A DNA stretch of 64,000 bases, taken from Malaya genurostris (taxonomy: Eukaryota; Arthropoda; Insecta; Diptera; Culicidae). The DNA lies in assembly GCF_030247185.1 (NCBI RefSeq), contig NC_080572.1:304283656-304347655 (forward strand), written 5' to 3'. The notes beneath the pieces are model-generated. The model saw only the letters and a program-made list of their open reading frames with translations. It had not been told where the DNA came from and searched no databases. The position numbers were made by a program, and so were the translations under genes. Every line of letters starts with the position of its first letter. Positions within the stretch are counted from its first letter, which is position 1. Of the stretch, positions 54,725 to 64,000 are shown piece by piece.

Positions 54725-57182
54725 TAGGTACTATTTAGATATCTTTTTTCTTGTTGGTAATCATTTAAAACAGTTTTTTTTTCGTTTCGGAAGGGGCCTT
54801 CAGATATAAAACCAATCCTACTCATAATATTAATTGTATTAACTCGCATAGTAATAATTATCAATTAATCAGTAAATCAGTAAATAGTCATATATTTTGG
54901 TTGGGACTGTGAAGGATTAATAGATCCTTTCATGTGAGGTCATTTCACACCAATTGGAAGCTTCAATCGCTGCAATAATGCACGCTTAATGCTTGCTGTC
55001 GATGGGTTTCGAAGTAGTCCACCAAAAGTATACCATGAAAATCTCAGTATTCTGACTTATTTAAAAAACTCGTTCCGATTTCAGTTTATTGTTCGGGAAA
55101 TCATTTTGTTCTTTGACATCTAATATAATGTGTAATGTGAAGGTGCATAAGCCTCATAATATTTATCGAATTTTTTTTGATTTTTCGTTTTCGTCGTTTT
55201 TAGGCTGAACGAAAATGTTGTGTTAAACTTTTGACTTACTCGTTCACATCCAACGGAAATGTAAACGACTTTCTATCGACGGTTGCCCACGCCTAGCTTG
55301 TCTGCGGTGACGCGATGACTCTACCTGGCGTGAATGCAACAGAAACAGAAACAACAAGAGTTTTCCAATATGATGCATTACATGTGCTGTAGATGTTTCA
55401 CTCGCTCCTAATTCACTGCGCGGCTCGAGACAATCCTATTTGAATAAAAACAAGCTGCAACCGAGGCCGGGCATTGCAGAACTTGCTAAACCACCGCGAT
55501 CTCAGCCACGCTTCGGGCATTAAGTGCACAGTTTCCTGAGTCGTACCAGCAGTAACAGCAAAGTCAAGAGTGTTTGTGTGGGATTCTCAGTCGCCAAAAA
55601 GAGATTCCACCGATTCCGCATACTATTACGCTTATCGGTAGTGTATAATAACGAGGTTATTTTTAATCCGCAACAATACTTCTAGTATAGCCGGTTTTTC
55701 CGACGTGCCGCTGCGTTAGTCTAATCCGGGCAGTGAAAGTGAACAGTTGTACCCGAATACTTCAGTAAAGGTGGGTGTTTCGAATCAAGGATCCGAGTAG
55801 GCTAAGAGAAAGTGCTGCCAGTTGTGTCATGTAGGTGTAAGGAGAGAATTAGTGTTTGATTGTTACTGCGAATAATTATAGATCAGTTAAACACAAATTG
55901 TTTATTTGAATGGAGGAGAATGTGCAAAAAATTATAACTGTGTGTCATCTTCAGGTCGTTGGTGCGATGTGAAAAATTATCACCCCGTGAACAAGACACA
56001 TTTGTGTCGCATTTTGCATTGAATGTTTTTCGAATCAGAAAAACCTTTTCCCAGACGTGGGATGATGTGGTAGATGTACGTCTATGTTTGTTAAATGTTA
56101 AAGGAAATGCGAATCTCTACTCACCGGCTGTCTTATAGTAACGGACACGGTTGAACAATTGAATACATTACTTTTCAAATTTTGAATCACCCACGAACGA
56201 CATGTTTTTTGTAATGCTTCACATTATCAAAACCTACACCACGTACGCATTTTAAACAATTTTATGAATATTCTGGCTCATTCCAAATCGAAACTTGAAC
56301 TAATAGTGGAATGTTTGATACGGCTGAACTGCTTGTGTCATCAAAACTATACGGCAAATATGAAACTGCGGAATGTTTGGAAAATGATCTTTCTCTCATT
56401 ATTACTTTTCTATTGTTCGAATTCCGGTTACAAAACTTTTTGAAAGAAATATATTATATTTTCTTTTTTACTGGTGAACATGAAAGTTTATTATACTAAA
56501 ATATTTCCTGGACGAAGATATTTCGACGTTGTAAGAACTTGTAAATGGATGGACTTTGCTGATCTAACAAGTTAATAAACTTTCCAGTTAAACAATTTTG
56601 TATTCGAAACAGCTTCTCAAAGTTGCTATTCGGTACACTTCAAACGGATTGCTAATATTCCTCAACATATTCGACACGAAGCAGTATAAGTTTCTATTGA
56701 CGGTTTCCCATATTTTACAGATTATATTGCGCAAATATAGCCATTATTGCTTTTGCTGAATTTTATCACTACAAGATTCTTTTCAAGTATCTTTCAGTAG
56801 TTCTTTTGTAAAACGTGGAAGAGAAAATGATTTTCATTTTCTTTTTTAAGTGTCAAAGAACAAAGCTCAGGTGCTTAATACGTTGAGAAAAAAACATAAC
56901 TTTTTGATGAAATCTACTTTCGTGATCAAGATCAACATTAACGTGGATTAAGTTTTTTTATCATTTGATACGCAGGTATCTAGAGATCGAAAGTTGAATT
57001 TTTATTTGAATTGAATCTACTGTGAATGCAACTGATACTGTTGACATCTAATCATAAATTCTTTTTTTTTCATCAAATAAATCGACTAATTTTATCAATG
57101 CTCAAGGCTTAATCGCGCATTACAGCTGAATGGTTTAATTCAAAAAATGACATTCAAAGTGCAAAAAAATATTTGAAAACGT
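54725..57182. other. Unassigned region with a candidate non-coding first exon
   Basis: Composition rises in GC between about 55390 and 55770, and a strong donor AAG|GTGGGT occurs at 55769/55770. Initiator-like TCAGT lies at 55587, without a TATA box. No open frame of note follows. Confidence 0.3.
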
Positions 57183-57187
57183 TTTTG

Positions 57188-57530
57188 CAATGACTGAGCA
57201 GAAACACATATTGGAGAAGCCAAATGAATGAAAAACTAACAGAAAAGATGAATTTTTGGAAAAAGATACGCTCAGAGACAGGACCGGGTATCGGCCGGGT
57301 GACGGCCAGGATGTAGACCATGTTCGATGTACGATCTACTATGTCTGTCTGGCGTTTTAGAGTGACTAAAACAAGATTCAGAGTGGCGAAATGGTAGCGC
57401 GTATGCACGGAATGCATAAGAACGCAGGTTCGAGTCCTGTTTCTGAGCGTATCTTTTTCCAAAAACTCATCTTTTCTGTTAGTTTTTCATTCATTTGGCT
57501 TCTCCAATATATGTTTCTGCTCAGTCATTG
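57188..57530. mobile_element. Foldback element with 97-bp arms
   Basis: 57188-57284 and 57434-57530 are complementary with about three mismatches; the 149-bp loop and start of the right arm contain a tRNA-like sequence. No target duplication is clear, so it may be an inverted duplication rather than a transposon. Confidence 0.75.
57377..57448 (+). tRNA. tRNA-like sequence (anticodon-position GGA), probably a pseudo-tRNA
   Basis: Folds as a complete cloverleaf: acceptor 57377-57383 with 57441-57447 (two wobble pairs), D arm 57386-57400, perfect 5-bp anticodon stem TATGC/GCATA (57402-57406, 57414-57418), 5-base variable region, T arm GCAGG/CCTGT with loop TTCGAGT, and a T5 Pol III terminator at 57454-57458. 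Box A (TGGCGAAATGG) and box B (GGTTCGAGTCC) are good. Position 33 is C instead of the near-universal U, and a Ser GGA tRNA should have a long variable arm, so it is unlikely to be a functional tRNA-Ser. Confidence 0.5.
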
Positions 57531-57539
57531 AAAAAACTG

Positions 57540-58590
57540 AACTTAGTTATGGTGGCTTTACGTCAAACAACTAAAATTAATAAATCGTTATTTTAAAACG
57601 ATTTTTATACGATTTTATCCATGTCCAATTTTTTTTGCACAATGTTTTTATCCGGTGTCTGCATTCAAAAATAGTTAAACGAAATTTTCGAACTACTTCC
57701 ACCAAAAACGCAACCAACCAATCCGAACAAAATCGGAATTAAAAGTATCCGTGCACAATACACCTCCAATATATCATGAGCAGACTGATAAATTGATAAA
57801 CTTATTTCAAATCATTATTACCAGAGGAGAAAGCAAACTAAACTTTTATTGAATATTCAGATATGAAGATCTACACACTTATTTTTTTTTCGCTGACTCT
57901 CGGCAAAATAATTAGTGCGTTTTTATTCGCTGAATATTCTCATCGAATTTATGAATACAAGAATACATCGTTTTCCTTGCCGCTTCCATTTCCTGTTCTC
58001 AAAACTCACAGGTGATTTCAATAGAAGTTTTTTGGTTTCAATTATACTAAGTGAGAAGTCCAACATTAAGGTTCAATTTTGATTCCAAACCGGTCAAAGG
58101 TGAACGGTTTTAAATTACTTTTTTGTGCTTCCCATATAAATGAAAGAATGACTTTAACTAGGAATTTTATGTGTTTAAATATGTATAAGCGAAAAAGCAT
58201 TTATATATTGTGAGTGTAAGGAACTTAAGGGGGAAGTAAGGGATAATTTGAATCAAGAACCACTTTTTTTGTAATTTTTTGACGGAGAAACAGCTCAAAT
58301 AAATTTATTCAAATTTAATTTACATTACAAAGCATCCTTTAAAGAATATTTAGTTAAACTTTCGTATATTAATATTGAAAAGCAAGGCGGTAATATTCCC
58401 CAAAACCTATTTTGAGAATCATGTTACGCGGGGAATACGATAACTCGGCGTAGAATTATTTGAAATCAAAGTTGTTCTTAAATTTACTTAAAGTACGAGT
58501 TTTTTCTCTTATTTTGATTTAAAATTACTCAAATTTACATTACATTATGAGTACATTATGAGCTCGTGCATAGCAACATGAGTCCCTACA
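57540..58590. other. AT-rich spacer
   Basis: No gene or repeat recognised. Confidence 0.4.
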
Positions 58591-58890
58591 CCTTTTTTTA
58601 AATAAATATTTATTGAGATATGAGTTAAACTTAAATTATTAAGATTTAAATTGGGTGCTCAGCCACAAGTGGTGACTTTTCAGCCCTATTATATACATGA
58701 TTTGATTATTACCATTAAGGCATCATTTGCTTCCGCAATTTTTAGATTTTTGTGTAGGGAAAATTGTAACCTACTTGTATTGTGTAATGGGAAAAAGGAA
58801 CTTATATACTAACTTACTAAATAATACAGAGAGCGAATCGATTCAATTGAAGATTGCATAGATTTTTGTCGGATTTTGCTAATAATCACA
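58591..58890 (-). mobile_element. Juan 3' end, 5'-truncated
   Basis: Complement of 3860-4175 of the Juan copy: the C-terminus FRQKSMQSSIESIRSLY equivalent (with KI for KF), the 3' UTR with the GGCTGAAAAGTCACCACTTG region, and a T-run at 58590-58597 as the poly(A) tail on the minus strand. A typical 5'-truncated LINE insertion. Confidence 0.85.
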
Positions 58891-58894
58891 TAAT

Positions 58895-59755
58895 CACAAT
58901 ATCTGGCAAAAGATCTAATATGATAGAATATTAGAAAATTTGGAACATTGTCAACTTTGCACGTAGTGAACAGTTTTTGATCCTTGGATGTCAAAACACT
59001 TTACTAAAGGGAAACGTCTCTATTTGAATTTTGAACATTTATTTGGCTTTGTAATGCATTTGCTTTACAGAATACACAGAATTGAGTTTATTTGGAAACA
59101 GCAGAATTTTTTGTTTTACCAGGAGTTTGAATAATATTTTGCGATTTGTTATCGCTATGATCAATCACAGCCTACTGTATGATTCATAATTAATAATAAA
59201 TTTGCCGAATATGTGACATTGATAATTTCCCCCATGAACTTACCTATCGGTCACTTTTTAGATTGTCGCATGAATATAGTAGCTATCAGTTACCATTGCA
59301 TACAGTCAAATGATGAAATAATACTCGACTCATAATGCCATTGTACCACGGCTCAAGTCTCGTTCAATTTTATGAGTCTACGCTGAATGATTTACAAACT
59401 TTGATAGCATGCATGCATCATTCCCCAGTTGAGTCACGTTCGTTGGCAGTCGTAACTAAAGCAATTCCAACAATGACGACATCTCAAATGTATTCTAAAT
59501 CCGGCTTAATCTTCTTTTTTTTGCTTGTGACCCCAACATATCGCACCAGAGGAAGTTACCGATTAGTGCATGTTACTTTGTATGCAACGTATGCCGGGCC
59601 GTCGGCCCGGGGGGGATTGCAATATTATGGACTTCTATACATAAAAAGATTCTTAAAAATTTGTGGGCATTGGAATATCGTCGAAATAAGAGATTTTTTA
59701 AATACATTAACTTAACAAAATAGATCATATTCACAAATGTTCTTTTGTTTTTATT
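58895..59755. other. Spacer, no recognised gene
   Basis: A 126-codon frame at 59335-59715 has no recognisable domain and crosses a GGGCCG palindromic patch; not accepted as a gene. Confidence 0.35.
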
Positions 59756-59757
59756 TT

Positions 59758-59850
59758 ATTTCAATATTGAATTTTTCGAATTTCCGGGCTCCCTAAAAAG
59801 TCCGGTGCTGGCGAGATTCCCTTCTTTCTTCACCCCTCTCGGTGGCCCTG
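59758..59850 (-). mobile_element. End fragment of the hAT-like MITE family
   Basis: On the minus strand CAGGGCCACCGAGAGGGG, then CACCGGAC and GAGCCCGGAAATTCG, matching the left end of 46198-46471. Only one end is present. Confidence 0.5.
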
Positions 59851-59854
59851 CACG

Positions 59855-61690
59855 TGCTGAGTTGTAGAAAATCGTCCAGAAAATTTTAATGCATTCAGAC
59901 TCAGATGCAGTCACTCGTAGTGAGAGTGTTACTGGGAAACATGTTGGGAATGAACAAAATCCAGCGAAAGAGAACTGCAAAGTTTGAATTATCTTAATTG
60001 ACTATATGGTGGGTGGTGACGATAGTTTTAGTGTACATCACAGTTTGTGGTTTGAAAATTGCATGGCTGCAAGTCAACTAAACGTTTTCGAAATTTAATG
60101 CATCTCTCCTGCAGTGTCAGCGGTTAACACTATAAAATATATGATGTTGCAATGAAAGCCTTGACCTTCGAGAGCTCTGAGTCATAGCTTAGTGAATAGG
60201 GGAAACAAATCAGCAAAGCACTTCCAGTTAGTTTTATATTTATGTTCAGATGTTCAGTATGTTGAAAGCTTCATTCGATCAATTAAGAATTTGAACTTAT
60301 TACTTTTCTTTTTTCTATTAACTTTTCGTTTTAAATCACAATGTTTTATCAGTTCAAGTTGACTTACTATTTCGTCTATGAGGAACAGCTTCTACATTAT
60401 TTCAATTCGAAGACTTGTTTCAATGAATATAATGCTCAATTGCACATTCCTTGATCAACAAATTGATCAGATAATGGAAGAAGTGTAAGAATATAAAATC
60501 GTATGTATAAACGAAAAGTGAAAATAATGAAAGTGAAGTATTCAAAATGTAAACTTTGTCCTGAATGTTAAATCATTGTGTAGGGCATCGTGCAGCTTCT
60601 ACCGAATGAGTTATTTCGTCGGAAGTTTGTTACTCTCTCTGTCACGTTTGGCTCTGTGAGAACTTGTAGACACACCTTCAGAAGAGGTTTCAGTGGCTTA
60701 TGCTTATGACAGTTGAAAACAAATTGCTGTCTCAGTTGCAACGTCGAAACGGCTTTATTGATTAAATTATTGACATCTTTGCTCGACGTACAGAGTCCCA
60801 AATTCTTCTATTGTACCGATGATACAACATAAGTTTAATAAAAAAATCCATCCAAAAGCGTATCGTTATTTCATTGTACTGAAAAAATATGCAAGTGAAT
60901 ATCCATTCCTCAATCTTTAGTTTTCACATCGATGTCAAACCATATAATCAATGAACAACCCGTAAATTTTGAATCTAATTTTGGGTAAAACTGGAAACCT
61001 CTACAGATAAAAACATAATTATTTCTACTTTCTGTCGGAGATATGTTCAATAATTCATGATAAAATTTTCAGTAGTATGAGATAACCACAATTAACTCAC
61101 AGTATAAGTTTTCTAAAATGTTTGATATGAACGAACATTAAGGTGAAATTCAGTGCCAAAATAAAGGGACGCGAAATTTCAACTGCATGAATTGAACAAA
61201 TCGTGCAAAACCGAAACATAGAAATACGGATTTTTTTAGTGATTGAGTGCAGTGGACTTTGTTCGCTTGTAAACCAGACACTATCTGTGGATGATTATAA
61301 ACCATGAGTATTTTAATTGACTCAAATTTGTGCGGAGTCGATCAATTTAATCATTCAATTTAAAACCAAAATGCTCTTCTAATTGATTTTCTCGCCTTTT
61401 TCTTTTGATATCAATGGTTTTCATTAGAAAATTGAAAAAATTATTATCCGGAAAAAAATTGTATTTTCGTGTTAACTCTGAAACACTGAAAATGGTATAC
61501 AAAAATTAAACAAGGCTTGTTCAGGAAAAAAAACTGGACTAAATCTGTCCAATGTTGAAAATTACAGTTACTTAATTAGGCTGCATGAAGAACCTACGAA
61601 CTTTTCAGGTTACTTCAACCATTAAGGTCTGTGTAGATTTCTCTGCAACCGATTTAGCTACTTTTGTTCAAGAATATCGAAATTTTTAAC
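59855..61690. other. AT-rich spacer
   Basis: No gene or repeat recognised. Confidence 0.4.
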
Positions 61691-61701
61691 AGTTGTAGCT
61701 T

Positions 61702-62095
61702 ATTATTTTTACGTTTCGTCTTTTACTCGTCAGTGCAGAGCAGTTCAAATTGAACTGCTTAGTGCTAAACTCGGCAGTTCAATTTGAACCGCTAAGCAGA
61801 CGTAAAGTTTCTGCTACTTACAGAACACTTTTTGTTTTGCAACGGAGTGCAATGTCTTTTCTGACGTGCCGAACGAAAACGTGTTTTCGACTATTTCTGG
61901 CCGATGCAGGTATGGTCATTTAGGGGTTAGCCAAATTTTGTGCTAGGGCACATAACTGTTTTTATTATTTTTACGTTTTTGACTCATCAGTGCAGAGCAG
62001 TTCAAATTGAACTGCTTATATGAGTCAAAGACGAAACGTAAAAATAATAAATACTGTTATGTGCCCTAGCACAAAATTTGGCTAACCCCTAAATG
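61702..62095. mobile_element. Palindromic insertion with 11-bp flanking direct repeats
   Basis: AGTTGTAGCTT at 61691-61701 and 62096-62106. Inside, 61916-62096 is a long inverted repeat, and the palindrome AGCAGTTCAAATTGAACTGC occurs near 61738 and 61997 with a diverged inverted form near 61774. No coding capacity; it separates parts of the DD37E mariner remnant from its left flank. Confidence 0.55.
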
Positions 62096-62106
62096 AGTTG
62101 TAGCTT

Positions 62107-62575
62107 GCTGTTTATATTGAGAGAGATCTTCACCAGATCCCAATACCGCTCGATAGGCCGCAACTCTGGGTAGTTAGGTAGATTCGACTTTTTCGATACA
62201 ACGTGGACTCTCTTCGCTCTATATCATTCCAAACATCTTTGGCGTAGTGTCAAGATGCCAAATCAGTTCAGTGTAGCGAGGAAGTGTCATGGCTGCGTTG
62301 GAATTTTTGTATATTACGAGGTAGTGATAAGCTTTAGATTGCTCGACCACAGTTGCATATTACCTGCCAAACCAAATATTTTTTGGGAAACTTGGCCTTT
62401 TTCTTCGTACTGAAATGCTCCTGTACGCCGTTCTGTTGGATGGCAGTATAGAAAGACATTCCGGGTAGATGCTTAAAGTCTTCCATCACATAAGTTTTTT
62501 CGTCCGTTATCAAGCAGGAAAGCTTCGTAATTTTTTTTGCAAATTTTTCTGAAGTGTATTGCACTGTTTCTATTC
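62107..62575 (-). pseudogene. DD37E (ITmD37E-type) mariner transposase fragment
   Basis: From 62564: KFAKKITKLSCLITDEKTYV (first catalytic Asp), FPKKYLVWQVICNCG, a stop, a degenerate link, then DLAS-HYAKDVWND (second Asp) and, after a frameshift, NLPNYPELRPIERYWDLVK with the catalytic Glu 37 residues after the second Asp. Both ends are truncated. Same superfamily as 13032-13788. Confidence 0.75.
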
Positions 62576-62579
62576 AAAC

Positions 62580-64000
62580 AATGTGCAGTAAAATTTTGAT
62601 TAATGGTATTGTTTTCTAGATCCATTGATCTAAGAATAAAATTCATTGAAAACTTTAGAAGTTTTTGAGAGCCAATAATTTTATGATTGTATCAATTTAA
62701 ATTTATCAAAATTTAAAGGAACCTCATAAATTTTTGATTATGGTGTATACCTTTTCTATATAGAATCCAAAACATGGTCCCAAATCAGCCTAAGCTATAG
62801 GTTTTAGAAAATTTTCAAAAATTGTTGTCCTTTTCAAAAATAAAATGTAAATCATAATATTGAACTTGTAATTCGTTTTGGCCATGAAGAATGCATATGC
62901 GAAATTTGCGCCTATTAAAAGTTTATAAACATTTTTTATTGACTAAATTTCGCTTAGATTATGTATACAATCACTAAGTAAAATTTCGTTTTTCATCCTT
63001 TCCTGCCAACTTTAAATTAATGTTAGGCATTATTATCCATTCAATTTCAAATATAATTCTATGCCATCTCACATATGTGCAATACTAATATTGATGAATT
63101 AACGAAGTAAAGAGTAATTTTTAAAAGGTATTCAATTTTCAAAAATAACACAAAAAATTTGAGAAAATTTTTGATATCTTTATTGGAATCGATAGATTGA
63201 TTTCATGTAAATATTGGCCGCGTATCCGCGTTAGATGGCCCATGCGCAAGGTTCAAGTTTCATTTTGACACACTTTCTCCAACATATCGGCCGGTGTAAA
63301 TTCAGTTCAGTTTCAGGTCTCTTCCGTTCTTTTCGATAAAAAGTGGATCTTTATCAAACTTTGCCAGCGGCCATTCATGATTAATTTATATAAGGTAGAG
63401 TGTTCGGTTACCGGCACTTTGTTCTTTTTAGCTCATAACTTCTAACTTAGTGCTCATTATGTGGACATCTCTACATCAATGGAAAGCTAAAGTCCCTGGC
63501 TAACAACTGATTAAGAAACTAAGTTGATTCATTTGATTGAAAAAAAAAATTGTTATCAATTTAGTAAAGCGATAAATTTTGTCCATTTTTAAAAAAAAGG
63601 TCTTCGGTTAACGGCACCCCAAGAAATTTTGCTAAAAATGGAAAAATATAAGTAAAGGCTGCACCTATTCAAAGAAAAAACAGAATTTATTCTTTTTGGA
63701 AGCGTTTTTGACAAAAGTCTTTATTGTCTGATTGTAACTTCGCCTTGGCTCTCTTGGTCGAGTATTTGGATAGTGGCGCCTTTGGTATTAATTTGGTCGG
63801 TCTTCAACGTTTTTTCTTAGCCGGAGCATCTGCTGTATGAGCAGCTAGATATTTGTCTCGACAGCAGCCTGCATATCATTGCTATTTTTTTGTCGAAGAA
63901 AATGGGGTGGCGGTAACCAATTCGGCACAAAAAGAACGTGCTGCTATTACACACAGATGACATTTGTCGGATTGACGCTATCTGCTTTCTGTCAAAAGTT
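62580..64000. other. Terminal AT-rich region, no recognised gene
   Basis: A minus-strand frame near 63960-63690 has coding-like basic stretches (YLAAHTADAPAKKKR, YSTKRAKAKLQSDNKDF) with stops and frame changes, but I recognise no family. Confidence 0.35.

Noticed and set aside
57377..57448. Functional tRNA-Ser(GGA)
   Set aside because: C at position 33, short variable region and overlap with an inverted duplication; kept only as a tRNA-like sequence.
59335..59715. 126-codon plus-strand frame
   Set aside because: No domain, low-complexity patches, no splice or promoter support.

Overview
The window is a piece of insect nuclear genome, most likely a culicine mosquito. The evidence is AT-rich spliced genes with GT-AG introns, a Juan-type LINE whose RT box reads FCDD, I-, RTE- and CR1/T1-like LINEs, Mos1-like and DD37E mariners, a tRNA-derived SINE, and many MITEs. 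No bacterial, plasmid or CRISPR-like organisation is present. The species assignment is inference from repeat families I recognise; no database was searched.

Two host genes can be assembled exon by exon. They are secreted carboxylesterase-family paralogues arranged head to head. Gene A (minus strand, 11090 to 4582, five exons, 573 aa) has a Glu where the catalytic Ser should be and looks like an intact non-catalytic pseudo-esterase. Gene B (plus strand, 26562 to 38621, six exons, 588 aa) keeps the Ser nucleophile and His. They share exon boundaries and phases, except that gene B has one extra 71-bp intron. Their second introns (4.4 kb and 8.7 kb) are filled with mobile DNA. The 15.5 kb between their start codons holds a DD37E mariner, a gag-like ORF, two Mos1-like mariners, SINE copies, a hAT MITE and an orphan TATA+Inr core promoter.

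Layout: 1-4180, two LINE remnants (a CR1/T1-like tail, then a frameshifted Juan element). 4582-11090, gene A. 11.1-26.5 kb, intergenic repeats and one intact gag-like ORF (16366-17244). 26.6-38.6 kb, gene B, with a near-full-length but dead I-clade LINE and a processed lola BTB pseudogene in intron 2, both antisense. 39.7-44.4 kb, an RTE element split by a second, 3'-truncated I element with a 12-bp target-site duplication. 46-54.7 kb, nested SINE, hAT, Harbinger-like and mariner elements. 54.7-64 kb, mostly unassigned AT-rich DNA with a foldback element containing a tRNA-like cloverleaf, a Juan tail, a palindromic segment and a DD37E mariner remnant.

The most distinctive observations are the dead esterase paralogue beside an apparently live one, the tRNA-like sequence in a 97-bp-arm foldback, several near-perfect local inverted duplications that look like template switches, and nested insertions whose empty sites and target duplications can be read within the window. 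No clearly new multi-gene system is visible.
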